Shown one piece after another: positions 1 to 7,739 of a DNA stretch of 64,000 nt (position 1 is the stretch's first letter; each line of letters begins with the position of its first letter). The position numbers were made by a program, and so were the translations under genes. A model generated the notes under the pieces. It was not told the DNA's origin and made no database searches. It was given only the letters and a program-made list of their open reading frames with translations. The stretch spans positions 162,527-226,526 of the forward strand of contig NZ_JAYSDK010000003.1 in the NCBI RefSeq assembly GCF_041914405.1, in the 5' to 3' direction. This stretch comes from Zoogloea sp041914405. Its GTDB lineage: Bacteria > Pseudomonadota > Gammaproteobacteria > Burkholderiales > Rhodocyclaceae.

Positions 1-1143
1 CGGCCGGTGCGCCTCGCCTGGTATGGCCTTGTGTGGCCGTCGCTGGTGCTCAACTATTTCGGCCAGGGAGCGCTGGTGCTGCGCTCCCCGGTGGCCATCG
101 AGAACCCCTTCTACCTGCTCGCGCCGGACTGGTTCCTGCTGCCGCTGGTGGGCCTCGCCACCATCGCCACGGTGATCGCGTCGCAGGCCACCATCACCGG
201 CGCCTATTCCATGACCCTGCAGGCCGGTCGGCTTGGCTACCTGCCACGCCTGCGCATCCTGCACACCTCCGACACCGAGAAAGGCCAGATCTACATCCCC
301 AGCGTCAATTGGCTGATGCTGGTGGCGGTCATCGTGCTGGTGCTGCAGTTCCGCTCCTCCGGCGCGCTGGCGGCGGCCTACGGCATCGCCGTGTCGGGCA
401 CGATGATCATCACCACGCTGCTTACGGCCTTCATTCTGCTGATGGCCGAAGGCCGCATCCGCGTCGGCCTGCTCGCCGCGCTGGCCTTGTTTGGTGCCCT
501 TGAGCTGCTGTTCTTCAGCTCCAACCTCACCAAGCTCGGCGAAGGCGGCTGGATGCCGATGGCCCTCGGCGCGGCGATCTTCCTGATGCTCACCACCTGG
601 AAGGAGGGCAGCCGCCTGCTCGCCAACCAGCGCTGCAAGATCGACGTGCCGATGGCCGGCTTCGTGCGCGGCCCGCTGCCCGACGTGCCGCGGGTCTTTG
701 GCACCGCGGTGTACCTCACGTCGGAACCGAGCCTGGTGCCCAGCGCGCTGTTCCACAACCTCAAGCACTACAAGGTGATGCACGAGCGGATCATCTTCCT
801 GCACGTGGTGAACGAAGGCATTCCGCGGGTGGACGACGCCGAGCGGGTGACGGTCACCCAGCTGGCGCCGGGCCTCTACAACGTGGACGCGCGCTTCGGT
901 TTCCGCGAGGAGCCGGACCTGCCGGCGGCGCTGGCTTTGGCTGCGAAGTACGACCTCGAACTGGAGGAGATGACCACCACCTACTTCGTCGCCCGCGCCC
1001 GCATCGTGGACGGCCCGGGGGCCATGCCGCGCTGGCGCTGCGGCCTGTTCGCCTGGATGATGCGCCAGTCGGAAGGCGCCGCCAGCTACTTCAAGCTGCC
1101 GGCCAATCAGGTGGTGGAGCTGGGCACCCAGGTCATGCTGTAA
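1..1143 (+). CDS. kup: Kup-type potassium uptake transporter, C-terminal part
   Basis: Low-affinity K+ uptake permease of the inner membrane (KUP/HAK/KT family, proton-coupled). The reading frame is open from the first base, so the start and roughly the first 40% of the protein lie outside the window. The visible part opens with the family motif LNYFGQGALVL, then NPFYLLAPDW, IATVIASQA, GQIYIPSVNW and AAAYGIAVSGTM, which match conserved transmembrane segments of the core. The last third is the hydrophilic cytoplasmic tail typical of bacterial Kup. It ends in QVVELGTQVML, as family members do. The next gene, aroG, is in the same direction but functionally unrelated. Confidence 0.95.
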   Translation, partial: RPVRLAWYGLVWPSLVLNYFGQGALVLRSPVAIENPFYLLAPDWFLLPLVGLATIATVIASQATITGAYSMTLQAGRLGYLPRLRILHTSDTEKGQIYIPSVNWLMLVAVIVLVLQFRSSGALAAAYGIAVSGTMIITTLLTAFILLMAEGRIRVGLLAALALFGALELLFFSSNLTKLGEGGWMPMALGAAIFLMLTTWKEGSRLLANQRCKIDVPMAGFVRGPLPDVPRVFGTAVYLTSEPSLVPSALFHNLKHYKVMHERIIFLHVVNEGIPRVDDAERVTVTQLAPGLYNVDARFGFREEPDLPAALALAAKYDLELEEMTTTYFVARARIVDGPGAMPRWRCGLFAWMMRQSEGAASYFKLPANQVVELGTQVML

Positions 1144-1216
1144 GGCCACCATGGCTTCCGGGCGGGTGCATCGGCTAGAATCGACGGTTCATATCAAGCA
1201 GCCGACAGGATTCACC

Positions 1217-2299
1217 ATGCATTCCGCCTCGAAAGCCCATATCGACGACGTCCGGATCAAAGAGATCAAGGAACTCGCCCCGCCCGCCCATGTGCTGCGG
1301 GAATTCCCCGCTTCGCCCACGGCAGCGGAAACGGCTTATGCGGCACGTAGCGCGATCCATCGCATCCTGTTCGGTGCCGACGACCGCCTGCTGGTGGTCA
1401 TCGGCCCCTGTTCGATCCACGACACCGCCGCGGCGATGGAATACGCCCATCGCCTGAAGGCGGAGGCCGAGCGCCTCAAGAACGACCTGCTGGTGGTGAT
1501 GCGCGTCTACTTCGAGAAGCCCCGCACCACCGTGGGCTGGAAGGGCCTCATCAACGACCCGCAGCTCGACGGCAGCTTCCGCATCAACGACGGCCTGCGC
1601 ATCGCCCGCAAGCTGCTGTCCGACGTGAACGACCTCGGCCTGCCGGCCGCCACTGAGTTCCTCGACATGATCACGCCGCAATACGTGGCCGACCTCATCG
1701 CCTGGGGCGCCATCGGTGCGCGCACCACCGAGAGCCAGGTGCACCGCGAGCTGGCCTCCGGCCTTTCGTGCCCGGTGGGCTTCAAGAACGGTACCGACGG
1801 CAACATCCGCATCGCCGTGGACGCCATCAAGGCCGCCCAGTCGCCGCACCATTTCCTGTCCGTCACCAAGGCCGGCCATTCCGCCATCGTCAGCACCACC
1901 GGCAATGAGGACTGCCACCTGATCCTGCGCGGCGGCAAGGGCCCCAACTACGACGCCGCCAGCGTCGACGCGGCCTGCAAGGAGCTGGCCGCCTCCGGCG
2001 TCACCGGCAAGCTGATGGTCGACTTCTCCCACGCCAACAGCAGCAAGCAGCACAAGCGCCAGGTGGACGTGGCCCGCGACGTGGCCGGCCAGATGGCCGC
2101 CGGCGAAGACCGCATCATCGGCGTGATGGTCGAGTCCCACCTCAAGGAAGGCCGCCAGGACCTCAAGCCCGGCGTCGAGCTGGAATACGGCAAGAGCATC
2201 ACCGATGCCTGCATCGGCTGGGAAGACAGCCTCACTGTGCTCGACGTGCTCGCCGAGGCCGTGCGCCAGCGCCGCGTGCAGCGCGCCGTGCCGGAATAA
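1217..2299 (+). CDS. aroG: 3-deoxy-7-phosphoheptulonate synthase, class I (AroG type)
   Basis: Condenses phosphoenolpyruvate and erythrose-4-phosphate to DAHP, the first step of the shikimate pathway. The protein is 360 aa, close to the 350 aa of E. coli AroG. GPCSIHD lies at about residues 63-69 (metal-binding Cys) and is followed by EKPRTTVGWKG (substrate binding), DFSHANSSKQ and VMVESHL (metal ligands). The reading frame is open upstream to 1151, but ATG 1217 is chosen because it follows GACAGGA at 1204-1210 and matches the usual N-terminus. A strong intrinsic terminator follows. Which aromatic amino acid inhibits it cannot be read with certainty; the sequence resembles the Phe-sensitive isozyme. 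Confidence 0.96.
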   Translation: MHSASKAHIDDVRIKEIKELAPPAHVLREFPASPTAAETAYAARSAIHRILFGADDRLLVVIGPCSIHDTAAAMEYAHRLKAEAERLKNDLLVVMRVYFEKPRTTVGWKGLINDPQLDGSFRINDGLRIARKLLSDVNDLGLPAATEFLDMITPQYVADLIAWGAIGARTTESQVHRELASGLSCPVGFKNGTDGNIRIAVDAIKAAQSPHHFLSVTKAGHSAIVSTTGNEDCHLILRGGKGPNYDAASVDAACKELAASGVTGKLMVDFSHANSSKQHKRQVDVARDVAGQMAAGEDRIIGVMVESHLKEGRQDLKPGVELEYGKSITDACIGWEDSLTVLDVLAEAVRQRRVQRAVPE

Positions 2300-2321
2300 G
2301 AAACGCATTTCCTGCATGCCT

Positions 2322-2349
2322 AACGGCGCCGCAAGGCGCCGTTTTTTTT
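2322..2349 (+). terminator. Rho-independent terminator of aroG
   Basis: A perfect 9-bp stem (AACGGCGCC / GGCGCCGTT) with a GCAA tetraloop is followed directly by eight T residues, 22 bases after the aroG stop codon. Confidence 0.93.
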
Positions 2350-2561
2350 GCTCGGCAGTGATGCCGTGCAGACTGTCGGGAATCTTTACAGCGCACGCCG
2401 CGTTCTTGCTGACGGCATCACCAATCGGAGCGAAAAGCTCGATGAATCAAGCTTTTGGAAATAGCAGCCCAAATTGGTAGGTTAATTGCTAATCCACCCT
2501 CAAACCGTGCTTTGTATCCAAGACGGCTGCCATTCCGGCCTTTCCTGCGAGAGGGACAGCA

Positions 2562-3119
2562 GTGCGCTTTCGGTGGACGTTAATCGTGTTGTGCCTGATT
2601 GCCATCCTGTCGGGATGCGGTGGCGGCTCGTCACCCGATCAGCGCGATAGCGAGCAAGCCCTGCGCAAAGTGGCCGTCGCCGACATGCCGGCCCTTTCCG
2701 ATTGCCTCCAGCGCATCAGCAAGCACCTCAATACCACCGGTGGCCAGGAGCAACTGGGTATTTCCTGTGCGGTGGGCACCTATGTCGGCCGCAGCACCGG
2801 CGGCTACGACTGTTCCCTCAAGGTGGATGTGGAGCCGGCCGAACTGCGCCTCACCATCCAGGATCGGGAAATCTCCATTCCCCTCGGCGTCACCGCCTAC
2901 AGCGCCGATGGTCGCCCGCTCATGAACGTGGAAGACGCCAGCCTGCCCGGTCAGCCCGGCTTTCAGGCCGTGCGCTACGTAGCGGGCAGCGCCGACGAGG
3001 CGCTCACCGAAACCCTGGCCTTGCGGCTGGAGGGGGGCACGCCGCGCCTGCCGAAAATAATTTACCAAAGCGTAAGGAACAATAAAGCCCAGACCACCGT
3101 GTGCAACTTTGGTCGCTGA
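2562..3119 (+). CDS. Hypothetical lipoprotein
   Basis: A 185-aa protein of unknown function. It has a GTG start preceded by GAGAGGGAC at 2549-2557. The N-terminus MRFRWTLIVLCLIAILSGC is a signal peptide with lipobox ILSGC, so Cys19 is the probable lipidation site. This predicts anchoring in the inner or outer membrane facing the periplasm. Several further Cys residues occur (DCLQR, ISCAVG, YDCSL, VCNFG) and could form disulfides. No enzymatic motif is visible. It lies 52 bp upstream of the PEP-CTERM gene in the same direction and may be cotranscribed. The real-gene call rests on codon bias, the lipobox and the ribosome binding site. Confidence 0.8.
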   Translation: MRFRWTLIVLCLIAILSGCGGGSSPDQRDSEQALRKVAVADMPALSDCLQRISKHLNTTGGQEQLGISCAVGTYVGRSTGGYDCSLKVDVEPAELRLTIQDREISIPLGVTAYSADGRPLMNVEDASLPGQPGFQAVRYVAGSADEALTETLALRLEGGTPRLPKIIYQSVRNNKAQTTVCNFGR

Positions 3120-3171
3120 CGGCCGCTCATCGCTGCCCGGTTGCCAAGCCGAATCCTGCAGAGGAGGGAAT

Positions 3172-3915
3172 ATGCGTACCCATGCTCCATCTCGATGCCT
3201 GCCCCGCTTCCTGCGCGGCGCGGCACTTGCCGCGGCGATCGGTATCAGCGTGCCGGCCGTTGCCGCGCTGAGCACCTATCAGAATCAGGCCACCTTCAGT
3301 ACCGCCATCACTGGCCTCACCGCCACCACGACGAACTTCGACAGCCTCGCGCCCGGCACCAGCTACGCGCCGGGCAGCGGACCCGCTGGCTCCGGCTTCA
3401 CCGTCGGCCTGACGGCCGGCAGTGTCAGCTCCGGTTTCAACCTGCCGACCGTGGGCAATACCTTCTGGACCACTTCCGGCACCAACTACCTCGGCCTGGA
3501 CAATCCGGATAGCGCTTTCGAGTCCGGTGATGAACTGGTCTTCAGCTTCCTGTCGCCGGTGCGGGGCTTTGGCCTCTACGTGGTGGGCGGGCATGACCTG
3601 CTGGACCTCCAGGCCGGGGCCGTTACCCTCACCGTGAATGGCTCCACCGTGGCCATCTCGTCCACCGACTATCTGGCCAGCGGCAATGGGGACTATGCCT
3701 TCTTCCTCGGTTTCGCCACCGACGATGGCAGCACCTTCAACAGCGCCACGCTGACCGTGGGCGACGGCTCTGGCGTCATTCCGGTAACGGTGGACGACGT
3801 CACGCTGGCCCGCACCCGTAAGGGCGGCAACGCCGTGCCTGAGCCGGGCACCCTGTTGCTCGTATCCACCGCGATCGGCGCCGCTTGGCAGCGTGCGCGT
3901 TCCCGTCGTCGTTGA
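3172..3915 (+). CDS. PEP-CTERM sorting domain exported protein
   Basis: A 247-aa exported protein. It has an N-terminal signal peptide (about residues 1-30, ending near VPAVAALS), a Thr/Ser/Gly-rich beta-type body and a C-terminal VPEPGTLLLVSTAIGAA hydrophobic stretch followed by an Arg-rich tail. That tail is the PEP-CTERM signal processed by exosortase (EpsH/XrtA) and linked to exopolysaccharide-producing Gram-negative bacteria. The start ATG 3172 has a strong GAGGAGGGAA ribosome binding site. The body contains FDSLAPGT and a region resembling other PEP-CTERM proteins with a lectin-like fold, but the ligand is unknown. No exosortase is in the window, so the sorting machinery must be elsewhere. 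Confidence 0.87.
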   Translation: MRTHAPSRCLPRFLRGAALAAAIGISVPAVAALSTYQNQATFSTAITGLTATTTNFDSLAPGTSYAPGSGPAGSGFTVGLTAGSVSSGFNLPTVGNTFWTTSGTNYLGLDNPDSAFESGDELVFSFLSPVRGFGLYVVGGHDLLDLQAGAVTLTVNGSTVAISSTDYLASGNGDYAFFLGFATDDGSTFNSATLTVGDGSGVIPVTVDDVTLARTRKGGNAVPEPGTLLLVSTAIGAAWQRARSRRR

Positions 3916-3942
3916 GCGGCGACCCAGTCCAAGGAGAACATC

Positions 3943-4545
3943 ATGACAAAACTGACCCGCAGCCTCCTCGCCACCGCCGTTGTTGCCAGCCTGGGTGGTT
4001 TCGCCACCGCGGCCTCGGCCCAGGTGGAGCCCTTCATCGGTGAGATCCGCTGCGCCGGCTTCAACTTTGCACCGAACGGCTGGGCCGAACTCAACGGCCA
4101 GCTGATACCGATCGCCACCAATACCGCGCTGTTCTCCCTGCTCGGTACCACCTACGGCGGCGACGGCCGCGTCACCTTCGGCCTGCCCGACATGCGCGGC
4201 CGCGTCCTGATGCACGCCGGCCTCGGGCCCGGCCTCAGCAACCGGAACCAGGGGGAGACCGGCGGCACCGAGAACCAGACCATCGGCATCGCCAACATGC
4301 CCGCGCACACCCACCAAGTGGCACCGCTGGGTAGCGGCTCCGACGCGACCGCGGTGTCGCCGGCCGGGGCGATGCCAGCCTCCAAGGCACGCACTACGCT
4401 CTACACCACCAACGGTCCGGCGGTACCAATGGCCACCACCACCACCAGCTCTGCCGGAGGTGGCAGCCCCATGTCCAACATGCAGCCTTATGTCGTCGTG
4501 AAGTGTTTCATGGCTACCCAAGGCATCTTCCCGTCGCGGCCATAA
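3943..4545 (+). CDS. Secreted phage tail collar domain protein (MdpB-like)
   Basis: A 200-aa protein with a clear Sec signal peptide (MTKLTRSLLATAVVASLGGFATAASAQ) followed by a tail-collar domain. GEIRCAGFNFAPNGWAELNGQ, ALFSLLGTTYGGDGRVTFGLPDMRGR and NMPAHTHQ are the signature segments of microcystin-dependent-protein/tail-collar families. In phages this fold sits at the tail tip. Here the signal peptide and the absence of any phage gene argue for an exported bacterial protein. Only 27 bp separate it from the PEP-CTERM gene, with an AAGGAGA ribosome binding site, so the two are probably cotranscribed. Function unknown. Confidence 0.85.
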   Translation: MTKLTRSLLATAVVASLGGFATAASAQVEPFIGEIRCAGFNFAPNGWAELNGQLIPIATNTALFSLLGTTYGGDGRVTFGLPDMRGRVLMHAGLGPGLSNRNQGETGGTENQTIGIANMPAHTHQVAPLGSGSDATAVSPAGAMPASKARTTLYTTNGPAVPMATTTTSSAGGGSPMSNMQPYVVVKCFMATQGIFPSRP

Positions 4546-4583
4546 TGAAGGTCGTGGGGGCGTATTTCTGCGGGGGAATTTCT

Positions 4584-4650
4584 GTAGGGGCGAATTCATT
4601 CGCCCTAATCGGATGGCTTCACCTCCGCGGGCGAATGAATTCGCCCCCAC
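4584..4650. repeat. Inverted pair of short palindromic repeats (REP/REPIN-like)
   Basis: Two copies of a 19-20-bp element with core GGGGCGAATTCATTCGCCC lie head to head. One is direct at 4584-4605 and one inverted at 4628-4650, with about 22 bp between them. The pair sits between convergent genes (tail-collar gene and eutR). A third copy is at 61784-61805 and a degraded pair is at 7417-7490. The layout is that of a REPIN (two REP units in inverted orientation), which can fold into a long hairpin. It may also serve as a bidirectional terminator here. Confidence 0.8.
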
Positions 4651-4678
4651 AGCAAGCAGCCCTTACAGCGCGCTGTCG

Positions 4679-5680
4679 TCAGCGCCCGCTGACCGACTCC
4701 GACGGCAGCTCGCCAAACATCCGCTTGTAATCCCGCGCGAACTGGCTCATGTGGGTGAAACCCCAGTCGTAGGCGACGCTGGAGATCGGCCGGCGGCCCT
4801 CGCCGTAGCGTAGTTCGCGGCGCACTTCGTTGAGGCGCAGGCTGCGCATGTAGGCCAGCGGCGGCAGGCCGGTGATGTCCTCGACGCAGTTTTGCAGTGC
4901 CCGCCGGCTGACGTGCAGGTGGGCGCACAGCTCGGGGATCGCCGGCGGCTGCTCCGGGTGCGTCAGTACGTACTGGCGCAGCTTGTCCACCAGCTGCTGG
5001 TGCTGCAGGCGCGTGCGGCTGGCCGCGGCCGGCTGGCTGTGCTGGCCGGTGAGCATCGCCGCCAGCGCGTCGAAGATGCGCAGCTGCAATTCCTCCGCGG
5101 TATAGCCCGGGCTGGCCGCCGGCCCCTCCGCGTCGGCGAGGATGCCGGCCAGCGTCGCGCACAAGGCCTCCTTGTGACCCGGGGCCAGGTTGCGCACGTC
5201 GCCCTGCTGCAGCAGGCGGTCCAGATCCTGGTGGGCGGTGTCCTCCAGGTAATCCGCAAAGGCCAGCCGGTCCACCACGATCCCGAACAGGTTGAAGTCC
5301 GGCGCGGTGATCAGGTCGAACTCCGCACCGCCGTCGCGCACGCACACCGCGTGTGATGACAAGGCCTTGCCGCCCATCGCCATCATGCCGTCCCGCGCCG
5401 CCGGAATGCCGAACCACACCGAGCGCGGCCAAGCCGCGCAGGTCTGGCGCAGCTGACGGTTGGCGCTCTCCACGAAGACCTGGGTCTTGGGCAGCCACAG
5501 CTCGGTGACGCTGCCCTCGAAGTGGCCCGGCGACAGCTGGTCGTAGCGTTGATCCCACTGGGACAGGTTGTGGGCCTGTTCGTCCGCATCCCGCGCCCGC
5601 GTGACGCGGCGCAGGGGACGAACGCGGTCGGACGGGGTGGCGGGGAAGGGGGGCATGGGGGTGTCCTGCGGTTGAGTCAT
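4679..5680 (-). CDS. eutR: AraC-family regulator of ethanolamine utilisation (EutR-like)
   Basis: Transcriptional activator, 333 aa from ATG 5680. EutR of enterobacteria is about 350 aa and activates eut genes with ethanolamine and adenosylcobalamin as coinducers. The N-terminal two thirds carry the EutR-type sensor region (EFDLITAPDFNLFGIVVDR). The C-terminal ~100 residues are an AraC/XylS double helix-turn-helix with LHVSRRALQNCVEDITGLPPLAYMR and FTHMSQFARDYKRMFGELP. It is divergent from eat-eutBC, which supports the role. An alternative start at 5656 has a better ribosome binding site (AGGA seven bases upstream), so the N-terminus may be eight residues shorter. Confidence 0.9.
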   Translation of the reverse strand: MTQPQDTPMPPFPATPSDRVRPLRRVTRARDADEQAHNLSQWDQRYDQLSPGHFEGSVTELWLPKTQVFVESANRQLRQTCAAWPRSVWFGIPAARDGMMAMGGKALSSHAVCVRDGGAEFDLITAPDFNLFGIVVDRLAFADYLEDTAHQDLDRLLQQGDVRNLAPGHKEALCATLAGILADAEGPAASPGYTAEELQLRIFDALAAMLTGQHSQPAAASRTRLQHQQLVDKLRQYVLTHPEQPPAIPELCAHLHVSRRALQNCVEDITGLPPLAYMRSLRLNEVRRELRYGEGRRPISSVAYDWGFTHMSQFARDYKRMFGELPSESVSGR

Positions 5681-5979
5681 GGGGAACGCATAGCAAGCCG
5701 CGTACCGCTGGCACTGTCCTTGCCGGAGGGGCTTGCCGGCGCGGGTCGGGCGACGCTGCCCGCAGCGCGCAAGGCTTTTGCGGCCGCATTGAAAGCCCCG
5801 CCGGCCCCCCTGTTGGTGCATCGCAGCAGGGGTTGGCACAGGCCTGGTGCGCGTTTTGGGTAGCGTGTTGCAGGCGGATTGCAGGCGTGCCGAATCTTGC
5901 TATTGCGGTGCTGAAACTTGCTACGTGCCACCCCGCCCGCTGATCCACGATTCAGCCATCGACCCCTTAGGAGTGAATC

Positions 5980-7371
5980 ATGAGCGCAACAAAGCAGTCC
6001 TCGCCCGCGCTGGCGGCGAGCCTCGGCACCTGGCAGCTGTGGGGCATCGCCGTCGGGCTGGTGATCTCCGGCGAGTACTTCGGCTGGAGCTTCGGCTGGG
6101 CCTCGGCCGGCACCCTCGGCTTCCTGGTCACCACCATCATGGTGGCCATCATGTACGGCACCTTCATCTTCAGCTTCACTGAGTTGACCGCCAGCATCCC
6201 CCACGCCGGCGGTCCCTTCGCCTACAGCTACCACGCCTTCGGCCCCACCGGCGGCTACCTGGCCGGCATGGCCACGCTGATCGAGTTCGTGTTTGCGCCG
6301 CCGGCCATCGCGCTGGCCATCGGCGCCTACCTCAACGTGCAGTTCCCGTCCCTCGACCCGAAGATCGCCGCGACCGGCGCCTATATTGTCTTCATGGGCC
6401 TCAACATCGTCGGCGTGACCATCGCCGCCACCTTCGAGCTGTTCGTCACGCTGCTCGCCATCTTCGAGCTGCTGGTCTTCATGGGCGTGGTGGCGCCGGG
6501 CTTCTCGATGGACAACTTTGCCAAGGGCGGCTGGAGCGGCGCGGACAGCTTCTCCCTGGCGGCCATCCCCGGCATCTTCGCGGCGATCCCCTTCGCGATC
6601 TGGTTCTTCCTCGCCATCGAAGGCGTGGCCATGGCCGCCGAAGAAGCCAAGGACCCCAAGCGCTCCATCCCCATCGCCTACACCGGCGGCATCCTGACCC
6701 TGGTGGTGCTGGCGGTCAGCGTGATGGTGTTTGCCGGCGGCGTGGGCGACTGGACCAAGCTCGCCAACATCAACGACCCGCTGCCTCAGGCCATGAAGAC
6801 CATGGTCGGCGAATCCAGCGGCTGGCTGCACATGCTGGTGTGGCTGGGCCTGTTCGGGCTAGTGGCCTCCTTCCACGGCATCATCCTCGGCTACTCCCGC
6901 CAGATCTACGCCCAGGCCCGTTCCGGCTACCTGCCGGGCTGGTTCGGCAAGGTCCATCCGCGCTTCAAGACCCCGCACCGGGCCATCCTCGCCGGCGGCG
7001 TGGTCGGCATCGCGGCAATCTTCAGCGACGAATGGCTGTCCTTCGGCGGCCAGAGCCTCACCGCCAACATCGTCACCATGTCGGTCTTCGGCGCACTGCT
7101 GATGTACGCCCTCAGCATGGCCGCGCTGTTCAAGCTGCGCGCCACCGAGCCGCGCCTGGCCCGGCCCTACAAGGCCCCGTTCTACCCGCTGTTCCCGGCC
7201 ATCGCGCTGGCCGGCGCGCTGATCTGCCTGGCCACGGTGGCCTGGTTCAACTCGCTCTTGGCCGGTGTCTTCGTGCTGATCCTGGCCCTCGGCTACGGCT
7301 ACTTCCAGCTCACCCACAAGCAGCGCGAAGCGGCACCGATCGCGGCCCTGGCGGTGGAAGGAGAGGGCTGA
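5980..7371 (+). CDS. eat: Ethanolamine permease
   Basis: Inner-membrane APC-superfamily transporter of 463 aa importing ethanolamine. GTWQLWGIAVGLVISGEYFGW and the long hydrophobic segments that follow (about 12 predicted membrane spans) match the ethanolamine permease family closely. The conserved APC loop FFLAIEGVAMAAEEAKDPKRSIP lies near the middle. The start has TTAGGAGTGAATC upstream. It stands first in the direction of eutB and eutC, but 368 bp separate it from eutB, and that gap contains N bases and a degenerate repeat pair. Whether the three genes share a transcript therefore cannot be decided from this assembly. Confidence 0.93.
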   Translation: MSATKQSSPALAASLGTWQLWGIAVGLVISGEYFGWSFGWASAGTLGFLVTTIMVAIMYGTFIFSFTELTASIPHAGGPFAYSYHAFGPTGGYLAGMATLIEFVFAPPAIALAIGAYLNVQFPSLDPKIAATGAYIVFMGLNIVGVTIAATFELFVTLLAIFELLVFMGVVAPGFSMDNFAKGGWSGADSFSLAAIPGIFAAIPFAIWFFLAIEGVAMAAEEAKDPKRSIPIAYTGGILTLVVLAVSVMVFAGGVGDWTKLANINDPLPQAMKTMVGESSGWLHMLVWLGLFGLVASFHGIILGYSRQIYAQARSGYLPGWFGKVHPRFKTPHRAILAGGVVGIAAIFSDEWLSFGGQSLTANIVTMSVFGALLMYALSMAALFKLRATEPRLARPYKAPFYPLFPAIALAGALICLATVAWFNSLLAGVFVLILALGYGYFQLTHKQREAAPIAALAVEGEG

Positions 7372-7416
7372 GTTTTCTTGTGGGAGATGGGGCCTGATCC
7401 TGGGGAGAGCTGATCC

Positions 7417-7490
7417 TGTAGGGGGGGAATAAATAGCCCCCGGCGCGTGTTAAGCCTACCGAGGGCGCAAGAAATAGCCCCCCCCCCACA
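7417..7490. repeat. Degenerate inverted pair of the same palindromic repeat
   Basis: TGTAGGGGGGG followed by AATAAATAGCCCCC (7417-7440), and in inverted orientation GAGGGCGCAAGAAATAGCCCC (from about 7461), align with the TGTAGGGGCGAATTCATTCGCCC-type pair at 4584-4650. The copies carry many mismatches and expanded G or C runs. They may be diverged copies or poorly sequenced ones, because the adjacent bases also look unreliable. Confidence 0.5.
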
Positions 7491-7531
7491 CACCACTCCA
7501 GACAGAACGGCCAACCACCAAAAAAAAAAAA

Positions 7532-7541
7532 NNNNNNNNNN
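7532..7541. other. Assembly gap (10 N) in a low-quality intergenic stretch
   Basis: Ten N bases follow a run of A, and the surrounding stretch (about 7415-7640) is full of homopolymers (G7, C9, A11, T7, C9) unlike the rest of the window. The whole interval 7372-7739 between eat and eutB has no supportable gene. The true length and sequence of this intergenic region are uncertain, so promoters or terminators here cannot be called. Confidence 0.95.
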
Positions 7542-7739
7542 TTTGGGGGGCGTTTGTGGGGTTTGTTTTTCGCTGGGGGGTCATTTTTGTTGGGCCGTTT
7601 TTGTGTTATGCTTTCCGCGGGGTCTTTTTTTCCCCCCCCCACAGCAGACTCCTCTCCTGACTGCAGGGCAAGCATCCAAAAAAGAAGGACAGCAACGCCC
7701 ACCCCCTGCCGATGACTCTCATTCAACAACGACACAGCC

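Noticed and set aside
2205..2480. A 91-codon frame across the aroG terminator
   Set aside because: It overlaps the end of aroG and runs through a strong terminator.
3943..4545. Prophage remnant
   Set aside because: The tail-collar domain carries a Sec signal peptide and no other phage gene is near.
5877..5979. Cobalamin riboswitch before eat
   Set aside because: A GTGCCAC-like stretch occurs but the conserved B12-box and supporting helices could not be recognised.
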